5,332 nt of DNA from assembly GCA_028869325.1 (NCBI GenBank), contig JAGWST010000450.1, positions 1-5,332 on the forward strand, in the 5' to 3' direction. This document shows, in pieces, positions 1-4,828 of the stretch. The notes under the pieces were generated by a model that ran no database searches, was not told the origin of the DNA, and saw only the letters and a program-made list of their open reading frames with translations. Position 1 is the first letter of the stretch. Every line of letters begins with the position of its first letter. A program made the translations under genes and the position numbers. Source of the stretch: a bacterium. Lineage in GTDB: Bacteria; Vulcanimicrobiota; Vulcanimicrobiia; Vulcanimicrobiales; SCRA01.

Positions 1-635
1 AACCCCTGCTCGTAGATGCGGATCGCATCGAGCAGGTACGGCACCAGCAAGCGGTTGACCACGAAGCCGGGCGTGTCCTTGGCGTGGACGGCCCGCTTGC
101 CCAGGCGCTGGGCGAACGCGCCGAGCACGGCGATCGTGGCATCGGAGGTCTCGATCGTTCGTACCACCTCGACGAGGCGCATGATCGGCACCGGGTTGAA
201 GAAGTGCAGGCCGGCGATGCGGTCGGAGCGCTTGGTGGCGGCGGCCATCTCGATGACGCAGAGGCTCGAGGTATTCGAGCAGATGAGCGCGTGCGGGGCC
301 AGGAGAGCGTCGAGCCGGGCGAAGAGGTCGCGCTTGGCCTCCATATTCTCGACGATCGCCTCGACGACCAGATCGCAGCCGGCCAAGTCGTCGAACTCCG
401 TCGTGGTGCGCAGCCGCGCCAGCGTGGCATCGCGCTCGGCGCTCGCGAGCTTGCCTTTCTCGACGAACTTCTCCAGCGAGGATCGGATGCTCGCCAAGCC
501 CTTATCGAGCGCGCCCCGCTGCACTTCGTAGACGATGGTCTCGAAGCCGCTGGCCGCGCAGGCTTGCGCGATGCCCGAGCCCATCAGTCCGGAGCCACAG
601 ATGCCGACTCGCCGAATCTCCACGAACCCTCCCAT
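1..635 (-). CDS. 3-hydroxybutyryl-CoA dehydrogenase (3-hydroxyacyl-CoA dehydrogenase family), N-terminal part, cut by window edge
   Basis: This gene encodes an NAD(P)-dependent 3-hydroxyacyl-CoA dehydrogenase of the short stand-alone type (Hbd/PaaH/MmgB-like). It interconverts 3-hydroxyacyl-CoA and 3-oxoacyl-CoA in cytosolic beta-oxidation or butanoate/polyhydroxybutyrate metabolism. About 211 codons are visible of a family length near 280-290. Counting from the ATG at 635, the dinucleotide-binding glycine motif G14-S-G16-L-M-G19 is followed by an acidic residue (E37) at the end of the second strand. Catalytic-site residues match the family: S120 in CSNTSS, H144 in LHFFNP, E156 in LVEVV and N194 in PGFVVNR. 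The H-to-E spacing (12) and H-to-N spacing (50) are those of the classical enzymes. The start is uncertain. The ATG at 635 lacks a good ribosome-binding site, while an in-frame GTG at 623 follows GGAGGG by only 3-4 nt and would give the more typical short N-terminus. A GTG at 638 is also possible. The gene is divergent from phoU. Confidence 0.93.
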   Translation of the reverse strand, partial: MGGFVEIRRVGICGSGLMGSGIAQACAASGFETIVYEVQRGALDKGLASIRSSLEKFVEKGKLASAERDATLARLRTTTEFDDLAGCDLVVEAIVENMEAKRDLFARLDALLAPHALICSNTSSLCVIEMAAATKRSDRIAGLHFFNPVPIMRLVEVVRTIETSDATIAVLGAFAQRLGKRAVHAKDTPGFVVNRLLVPYLLDAIRIYEQG

Positions 636-715
636 CACGCTGATCTTGCGGCCCTAGCATTTCCGTCGTAAACGCGGCGGGGTTCGTCGCCCGGGGGCTG
701 GAACCTGCGGGCGCG

Positions 716-736
716 CCGTGATATAACCTATCACGG
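716..736. promoter_or_regulatory. Perfect inverted repeat, candidate operator in divergent promoter region
   Basis: CCGTGATA at 716-723 and TATCACGG at 729-736 are perfect 8-bp inverted arms around a 5-bp spacer (TAACC). The element lies between the divergent dehydrogenase and phoU starts. It covers a plus-strand -10-like TATAAC (722-727) and, on the minus strand, TATATC (725-720). A dyad of this size over a -10 is a typical layout for a dimeric repressor site, but it could also be a small RNA hairpin. No known operator consensus is recognised, and an 8-bp dyad in a window of this size is not statistically remarkable on its own. Confidence 0.4.
722..727 (+). promoter_or_regulatory. Possible -10 element for phoU
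   Basis: TATAAC matches the sigma-70 -10 consensus at 5 of 6 positions and is the only AT-rich stretch upstream of phoU. It would place transcription start near 734, with a leader of about 50 nt. The hexamer 17 bp upstream (TGGAAC, 699-704) matches the -35 consensus at only 3 of 6 positions, so the promoter may need an activator or be weak. No clear Pho box was seen. Confidence 0.35.
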
Positions 737-769
737 GCACGACAAAACGAGGCGCGGATGCGGCGCCGA

Positions 770-776
770 GGGGAGG
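770..776 (+). promoter_or_regulatory. Ribosome-binding site of phoU (decides the start)
   Basis: GGGGAGG ends 7 nt before the ATG at 784, an ideal spacing. The upstream in-frame GTG at 778 lies only 1 nt after it, so it is too close to be used. This supports ATG 784 as the start. Confidence 0.75.
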
Positions 777-783
777 TGTGGAG

Positions 784-1416
784 ATGACGCGGACCGCCTA
801 TCATGAAGCACTGGAGCGTACGCGCTTGGACGTCCTGCGCATGGGGGCGCTAGCCGAGGAGGCCGTGCGGAACTCCATCGCCGCGATGGATCGCCGCAAT
901 ACGGAGCTGGCTCGCCGCGTGATCTCCGGAGACGACCCGCTGGACGATTTGCGCCGCAAGGTCGAGGCGAACTGCATCGAGCTGCTCTGGCGCCAGCAGC
1001 CGCTGGCCGGCGAGCTGCGCACGATCGCCGCGATGCTCGAAACGATCGTCGACCTCGAGCGTGTCGGCGACTACGGCGTCGAGATCGCTAAACGCGCGAT
1101 CGCCATCGCCGACATGCCGGTTCGTCCCGACAAGGTGGAGATCGCCAAGATGGGGACGATCGCCGCCGATATGCTGCACGACGTGGTGGTCGCCTTCTCG
1201 GAGCAGAGCGCCGAGCTGGCGCAGAGCGTGATCGACCGTGACGACGAAGTGGACATCCGTTACCACAACGGCATTCACGCGTTGCAGATCGCCATGGAGG
1301 AGGACTCACGCATGGTGCCGGCCGCCACGCAGATGCTCTTCACGCTCTCCTCCGTGGAGCGCATCGGCGACCGCGCGCAGAACATCGCCTGGCACGTCAA
1401 GGAGATGCTGGTCTAG
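784..1416 (+). CDS. phoU: PhoU, phosphate signalling/transport regulator
   Basis: PhoU is a cytoplasmic all-helical protein that links the PstSCAB phosphate transporter to the PhoR sensor kinase and dampens phosphate uptake and Pho signalling. The product is 210 aa, slightly shorter than the usual 215-240. It shows the internal duplication of the family: two three-helix-bundle repeats, each with an acidic metal-cluster motif. In the first repeat this is D90-L-E92-R-V-G-D96 followed by VEIAKR. In the second it is V-E192-R-I-G-D196 followed by AQNIAWHVKEML at the C-terminus. The N-terminus (RLDVLRMGALAEEAVRNSI) is typical. The start is ATG 784, chosen from the strong GGGGAGG. No pst or phoRB genes are in the window, so it is either a detached copy or its partners lie elsewhere. 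Its TAG stop overlaps the stop of the convergent DUF421 gene. Confidence 0.93.
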   Translation: MTRTAYHEALERTRLDVLRMGALAEEAVRNSIAAMDRRNTELARRVISGDDPLDDLRRKVEANCIELLWRQQPLAGELRTIAAMLETIVDLERVGDYGVEIAKRAIAIADMPVRPDKVEIAKMGTIAADMLHDVVVAFSEQSAELAQSVIDRDDEVDIRYHNGIHALQIAMEEDSRMVPAATQMLFTLSSVERIGDRAQNIAWHVKEMLV

Positions 1417-1985
1417 GCGGTATGCTGCCCACGCAGGAAGCGCACCGGGTGCGGATGGCGCGCCGCCCCCGGCGAGGGCACGGCGTGCGCCGCCAGCTCG
1501 CCCTTGGGGATGACGCTGATGGAGCCGTCGACCTCCAGCACGGCTAGGCCCACCTCACCCAGGTCGCGGATGCCGTGCTCGCGCATCGCCGTCTCTATCT
1601 CCTCCGGGGCGATCAGCTCGCGCCGGCAATTCTGCTGCTGGATGACGCCGTCGCGGACGACGATCGTGGGCTCGCCCTCGATCAGCACGCGCGCGCGCTT
1701 GTTGTAGAAGGTGATGCGGGAGACGGTGCCGTTGACCGTCAGCAGAACGGCGGTCGCGATGATGCCGCCTGTGAGCGAGGTGTCGGGGCCCGTCATGGCG
1801 TTCTGCACGGCGTTGCTCAGCATCAGCAGGAGCACGAGATCGAAGAGCGTCATCTGCCCGATCTGGCGCTTTCCCGTGATGCGGACGCCGGCCAGCAGGA
1901 CTAGATAAACGACCCCGGTCCGCAGAGGAATCGACCACCAAGGGCCGGCGAGCGCGAGCAGGTCTTGCCAGAAGCCGTGACTCAT
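1413..1985 (-). CDS. YetF/DUF421-family membrane protein
   Basis: This is a 190-aa inner-membrane protein of the YetF/DUF421 family, whose biochemical role is unsettled. Hydrophobic segments are seen at about residues 18-35, 46-62 and 70-88. They are separated by the family hallmark G38-K-R-Q-I-G-Q-M-T-L-F-D49 and by SNAVQNAM (57-64). A cytoplasmic C-terminal domain follows the third helix: VLIEGEPTIVVRDGVI (100-115), CRREL (120-124), and the strand region VGLAVLEVDGSISVIPK (145-161). The last ~26 residues are Pro/His/Arg-rich and look variable. The start is the ATG at 1985, which overlaps the TGA of the upstream ATP-grasp-like gene in ATGA. Its own ribosome-binding site is weak (a G run at 1993-1989), so translation is probably coupled. 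The frame is open up to 2009, but that extension would lie inside the upstream gene and lacks support. The family assignment is firm; its role here is not known. Confidence 0.9.
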   Translation of the reverse strand: MSHGFWQDLLALAGPWWSIPLRTGVVYLVLLAGVRITGKRQIGQMTLFDLVLLLMLSNAVQNAMTGPDTSLTGGIIATAVLLTVNGTVSRITFYNKRARVLIEGEPTIVVRDGVIQQQNCRRELIAPEEIETAMREHGIRDLGEVGLAVLEVDGSISVIPKGELAAHAVPSPGAARHPHPVRFLRGQHTA

Positions 1986-3415
1986 ACGCCCCCGTCGCCC
2001 ACGGTGCACGGCGCCATGATGGCATCGGCCATGCCGTGGATGAGACGCTTGTCGGCAGGAACCACCGTCGCCAGGATTCCGCCTAATTTGGCCTCGTCGT
2101 CCACCACGAAGTAGTAGGGGCAGAGACGCACGCGCCCCTCCATGCTCCGCAGCTCGTCGCTGGCCGCATCCAGGTACTGCATCTGGACGCGGCGCCCCTT
2201 ATGAAAGCGCTGCAAGACGCGGGGCGTGCGCTCGAAGGCGGCCAAGCCGTCGTGCAGCGCCTGGGCCCACTCCTCCTTGGTGAGGTCGTTGGCGACGACG
2301 ACGCCGCGTGAGCCCCAGGCACTCGCGTCGAAGCCGGACGGCTTGATCACGAAGTCGCGGTCGCTCTTCCCCAGCGGCAGCAGATCGTCCCAAGAGAAGA
2401 CGGCTCTCCCCGCGGCGGTCAGACCGGCGATCGCCGCCTGCGGCGGCAACGGTCGCGGGTCCAAGACCCACGTCGCGGGAAAGAGCTTCGCAAGATTCGA
2501 GAAGGCAGGCTCACCCAGCTCGCTCTTCCAGAACGGCGCCAACAGCGCGTGGTGCAGCAGCGCGAAGAGCAGCTTCTCCTCCAGATGCGCCTTCGGCGGA
2601 GGCGTCATCCCCACGCGGCCGTGACGGACCGCGTAGAGGATCAGCTCCTGCTTGGGAACGTTGAGCAGATCGAAGAGCTCGAAGAAGCGGTAGACCGCAT
2701 CCAGGCGTTCCTCGCGCCCGTCGGCCAGGCGCAGGAAGAGCGCCTCTTCGGTGAAGACGAGCTCGCGCGGATGGGCCGCGTACGCATCGAGATAGCCGCC
2801 CTCGCGCAGCGCCCGTGCGAACCACTCCATCTCGCCGCGATAATCATTCGACTCGTCGGAGACGACGATCGCCACGGTAGGACGCTCGTTGGCCACCGTC
2901 GCCGCGATCATCGCCGCGAAGCGCTCCAGCATGCCGTCCCCGCCGCCGACGACTTCGTCGCCCAGCTCGCAGTACGTCTGCGACATCGCCCCGACGAAGC
3001 CCATCCCGCCGGGCACGCTGTCGAGCTCGCTGGCACTGAAGCCGTCGTCCGTGAGGATGAGATCCGGGCGGATCACGCCGGGCACAGCCTGCTTCCAGCG
3101 ATTTTGGCGGGCGAGCTTGACAACGTGCTCGGGCTTGCCGCGATCGAGATACTCGGCCACGAAGGCCGGCGCGCTGCCCTTCGCGCTCTGCAGGTAGAGC
3201 TTGTTGGCGGCGCGGTAGAACGCCAGCAGCTCGTTGCCCAGGCGCTCGATGCGGGAGAAGGTGGCGGGTGCCAACTGAAACGGCTCGGGCGAGAGGCGCC
3301 AGGCGATGTTGTCCTCGATTCCCACCCCTTTGAAGAGGCCGGGGGCGAGGTTCTCGCGCAGGTAGCCGATTCGTTCGCGAGCCGTTCTCGGTCGCACGTG
3401 CATGCTGCAGGACAC
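1982..3415 (-). CDS. Uncharacterised ATP-grasp-like protein
   Basis: The gene encodes a 477-aa soluble protein with no signal peptide or membrane segment and no named family that I recognise. Several stretches resemble ATP-grasp enzymes, especially circularly permuted ones: SELDSVPGGMG (129-139), like the acidic/Asn metal loop; DAVYRFFELFD (239-249); FVIKPSG (355-361), with K358 as the likely ATP-binding lysine, followed by a Gly/Ser loop to G371-V; VLQRF (400-404); and a late EGRVRLCPYYFVV (426-438). ATP-grasp enzymes join a carboxylate to an amine or thiol through an acyl-phosphate, but the substrate cannot be read here. The start is GTG 3415: GGAGGAG sits exactly 7 nt upstream, whereas the TTG at 3442 is unsupported and the ATG at 3403 is too far from the ribosome-binding site. 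The 3' end overlaps the DUF421 start by 4 bp, implying joint expression. Coding is well supported; the fold call is inference. Confidence 0.85.
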   Translation of the reverse strand: MSCSMHVRPRTARERIGYLRENLAPGLFKGVGIEDNIAWRLSPEPFQLAPATFSRIERLGNELLAFYRAANKLYLQSAKGSAPAFVAEYLDRGKPEHVVKLARQNRWKQAVPGVIRPDLILTDDGFSASELDSVPGGMGFVGAMSQTYCELGDEVVGGGDGMLERFAAMIAATVANERPTVAIVVSDESNDYRGEMEWFARALREGGYLDAYAAHPRELVFTEEALFLRLADGREERLDAVYRFFELFDLLNVPKQELILYAVRHGRVGMTPPPKAHLEEKLLFALLHHALLAPFWKSELGEPAFSNLAKLFPATWVLDPRPLPPQAAIAGLTAAGRAVFSWDDLLPLGKSDRDFVIKPSGFDASAWGSRGVVVANDLTKEEWAQALHDGLAAFERTPRVLQRFHKGRRVQMQYLDAASDELRSMEGRVRLCPYYFVVDDEAKLGGILATVVPADKRLIHGMADAIMAPCTVGDGGV

Positions 3416-3422
3416 GAAAAAA

Positions 3423-3429
3423 CTCCTCC
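3423..3429 (-). promoter_or_regulatory. Strong ribosome-binding site deciding a GTG start
   Basis: On the minus strand GGAGGAG is followed by TTTTTTC and then the GTG at 3415, a 7-nt spacing. It is the best Shine-Dalgarno in the window and sets the start of the ATP-grasp-like gene downstream of the longest open frame. Confidence 0.75.
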
Positions 3430-3471
3430 GGGCTATGGACAACAGTCCGGAATCTTGCTGCTGCTGAAGTA

Positions 3472-3477
3472 GATATA
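3472..3477 (-). promoter_or_regulatory. Weak candidate -10 element for the ATP-grasp-like gene
   Basis: TATATC on the minus strand lies about 57 nt upstream of the GTG start, in the only AT-rich part of the gap. It matches the -10 consensus at 4 of 6 positions and no convincing -35 accompanies it. The gap between the secreted-protein gene and the ATP-grasp-like gene could hold an internal promoter, but read-through from upstream is equally possible. Confidence 0.2.
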
Positions 3478-3501
3478 GCGCCTTCGCACCATCGTCCGCT
3501 T

Positions 3502-3559
3502 GATACCCGTTTTGCGCCGCGGCGGTTGCGGCTGCGAGGAGTGTTAGAGGACGGGTATC
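3502..3559 (-). repeat. Nested inverted repeat spanning the 3' end of the secreted-protein gene
   Basis: GATACCCGT at 3502-3510 is the exact reverse complement of ACGGGTATC at 3551-3559 (9 bp). Between them, GCCGC at 3516-3520 pairs with GCGGC at 3528-3532 around a 7-nt loop, with two further GC pairs across a one-base bulge. In the minus-strand transcript the outer stem starts in the last codons of the secreted-protein gene, encloses its TAA (3546-3544) and closes in the intergenic gap. No U run follows, so it is not a standard intrinsic terminator. It might be an mRNA-stabilising or attenuating structure. A 9-bp pair at this distance could arise by chance about once in a window this long. 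Confidence 0.35.
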
Positions 3560-3945
3560 GCCCCGGGGATCAGAAGCGCGCTCTCGGGGGTCACGACGCC
3601 GTTGCGGAAGACGAACGTGACGTGCAGCGTCTTCTCGATGCCCAAGCTGCGCAGCGGAATATCGTCGGAGAGGCGCCCGTCCTGGCCGGCCAGGAGCACG
3701 TCTTTCGAGACCGTACGCTGGAGGGTGCCGCCCGGCCCCGCCAGGCTCTCGCTGATCGAGACGTGGGCCACGTCCCCGCCGCCGGTCTTCGAGCGCTCGA
3801 CGCCGACGACGCAGAAGGTCGACTTCACGCCCTCACCCTGGATGGAGAGCGTCTGTGCGCGGCAGGGTTGGGCGCTGGCCGCGACGGGCGCCGCGGCCAG
3901 CGCCGCAAGGGCGGCTAGGAGCATAACGGCGGCTGCGTTCATCAT
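3544..3945 (-). CDS. Small secreted protein of unknown function
   Basis: The product is a 133-aa protein that I do not recognise. It starts with a clear Sec signal peptide: a short N-terminus (MMNAAA), a hydrophobic Ala/Leu/Val core (residues 7-22) and an A23-S-A25 cleavage motif before Q26. C28 is not in a lipobox, so a lipoprotein is unlikely. The mature part (~108 aa) has two cysteines, C28 and C45, that could form a disulfide after export. The rest is alternating hydrophobic and polar residues, suggesting a compact beta-rich domain (for example KTLHVTFVFRNGVV, 104-117). There are no further membrane segments. The ATG at 3945 overlaps the TGA of the upstream ADP-ribosylglycohydrolase-like gene in ATGA, with GGGGAG (3959-3954) 8 nt upstream. 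A second in-frame ATG follows directly at 3942. The coupling implies co-expression, but the partner is predicted to be cytoplasmic, so a direct physical link is not obvious. Confidence 0.82.
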   Translation of the reverse strand: MMNAAAVMLLAALAALAAAPVAASAQPCRAQTLSIQGEGVKSTFCVVGVERSKTGGGDVAHVSISESLAGPGGTLQRTVSKDVLLAGQDGRLSDDIPLRSLGIEKTLHVTFVFRNGVVTPESALLIPGAIPVL

Positions 3946-4727
3946 CCTTGAAACTCCCCGTATCGCTGATTCGTCGCGCTGGCGAGCAGGACCGCGAGGC
4001 GGTCGCCCAACCGGGCAGGCCCGCCCGAGAGCTTACTAGCCAGCTCCGAGGGGATCGCGCTGCGCCCCCACCAGGCCCCGGCGAGAGCCCCGCAGATGCC
4101 GCCGCAGAGGGCTCCGATGCCGGTGCGAGCGGCGACCAGGAGCGCCTCGACCGCATCCTCGGCTTGATAGAACGACCAGATCCCGGCGACCAGCGAGCGC
4201 AGCGGCTCGGCGCTGGCGGCAAGCCGATCGGCGTCCTCCAAGGGTGCGCTGCGCATCGCCATTCCCACGCCGGGCGGCGCCGCCTCCGCCGCTTCGTCGA
4301 GCGCGGCCAAGCGGTCGCCGTCGAAGATCGCCGCCAGGAGCAGGGAGAACGCCAGGGCGGCCTCTGCGCTCTCGCGCGGGGCGTCGGCATAGAGGGCGGC
4401 TACCCGCTCGCGCAGGCGCCCGGGGGAGAAGGCGCCGGTCAGTGCCACGGCCAGCGCCGCCAACAGGTTGCGCTCGTCTCCGGTGTGGTGGAGGTGCAAC
4501 GGCCGCGGGGCGGCCTCGACCCCGCTGCGGAGCACCGACTCCCCGACGTCCAGAGCCGCCTGCATGCCCCCGCCCAGGCTCCAATGCTCGCCGCGCAGGC
4601 GCCGTTCGAGCAGCTGCACGTCGGGGGGCGAGCCGTCTTCGGCCGGGCGGGCCATCGCCTCGCCCAACGCCGCCCCCAGCAGGGAGCCGCGCAGACGGTC
4701 GCCGTCGTCCAAGCCTTGGCCCAGCAT
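3942..4727 (-). CDS. ADP-ribosylglycohydrolase-like protein with degenerate metal-binding motifs
   Basis: The 261-aa product resembles the DraG/ARH ADP-ribosylglycohydrolase family, whose active members use two metal ions to remove ADP-ribose from proteins or small molecules. Family-like features are the N-terminal DRLRGSLLGAALGEAMA (9-25), HWSLGGGMQAAL (48-59) where WTDDTQMAL is expected, GVGMAMRSAPL (153-163) near the usual MR-APL segment, and TGIGALCGGICGALAGAWWG (202-221) followed by AIPSEL, the typical closing helix. The acidic residues are missing: the TDDT pair aligns with L51-G52, and the D-x-D of the C-terminal GGDTDT aligns with A200 and T202. The N-terminal GDALG aspartate is E23. 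The protein may therefore be catalytically dead or use different chemistry. The start ATG 4727 has AAGAGGG 6 nt upstream. The gene leads the minus-strand cluster and overlaps the secreted-protein gene by 4 bp. Family membership is likely but not certain; loss of activity is inference. Confidence 0.82.
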   Translation of the reverse strand: MLGQGLDDGDRLRGSLLGAALGEAMARPAEDGSPPDVQLLERRLRGEHWSLGGGMQAALDVGESVLRSGVEAAPRPLHLHHTGDERNLLAALAVALTGAFSPGRLRERVAALYADAPRESAEAALAFSLLLAAIFDGDRLAALDEAAEAAPPGVGMAMRSAPLEDADRLAASAEPLRSLVAGIWSFYQAEDAVEALLVAARTGIGALCGGICGALAGAWWGRSAIPSELASKLSGGPARLGDRLAVLLASATNQRYGEFQG

Positions 4728-4733
4728 CTGAGG

Positions 4734-4740
4734 CCCTCTT
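4734..4740 (-). promoter_or_regulatory. Ribosome-binding site of the ADP-ribosylglycohydrolase-like gene
   Basis: AAGAGGG on the minus strand ends 6 nt before the ATG at 4727 and supports that start. An ATG slightly upstream lies in another frame. No convincing minus-strand promoter was seen in 4728-4828. Confidence 0.6.
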
Positions 4741-4799
4741 CCATAGCCGGCGGCTGTCGCCCCTCGAACGCCCCGGCACGTATGGCCTGTTGCCTGGCG

Positions 4800-4808
4800 T
4801 GGTACGAT
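4800..4808 (+). promoter_or_regulatory. Candidate extended -10 promoter for the HAD phosphatase
   Basis: TGG followed by TACGAT fits the extended -10 form TGn-TATAAT (hexamer 4 of 6). No matching -35 is seen at 16-18 bp, which extended -10 promoters can tolerate. Transcription would start near 4815, leaving only about 15 nt before the first ATG. No Shine-Dalgarno was found in that leader, so translation may start on a nearly leaderless message. Confidence 0.35.
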
Positions 4809-4828
4809 AGGGTCTGCCCCGCACGCCG

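Noticed and set aside
84..671. Plus-strand open frames over the left-edge gene
   Set aside because: The minus strand here encodes an unmistakable 3-hydroxyacyl-CoA dehydrogenase with all catalytic residues, so these are shadows.
3457..3468. Short CTG triplet run considered as a microsatellite
   Set aside because: There are only three to four units. It is too short to be meaningful in GC-rich DNA.
2549..3472. Long plus-strand open frame (307 codons) opposite the ATP-grasp-like gene
   Set aside because: It lies wholly antisense to a better-supported gene with a strong ribosome-binding site. Its translation is rich in Arg, His, Glu and Ala without any recognisable domain, which is typical of a GC-driven shadow frame.
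3514..3535. GC-rich hairpin considered as an intrinsic terminator
   Set aside because: The T run on the plus strand precedes the stem rather than following it, and on the minus strand the stem is followed by AAAACGGG. Neither strand has the U tract needed.
3862..3870. Possible lipobox at C28 of the secreted protein
   Set aside because: The residues before C28 (S-A-Q-P) do not fit the L-[AST]-[GA]-C pattern, and an A-x-A signal peptidase I site lies just upstream.
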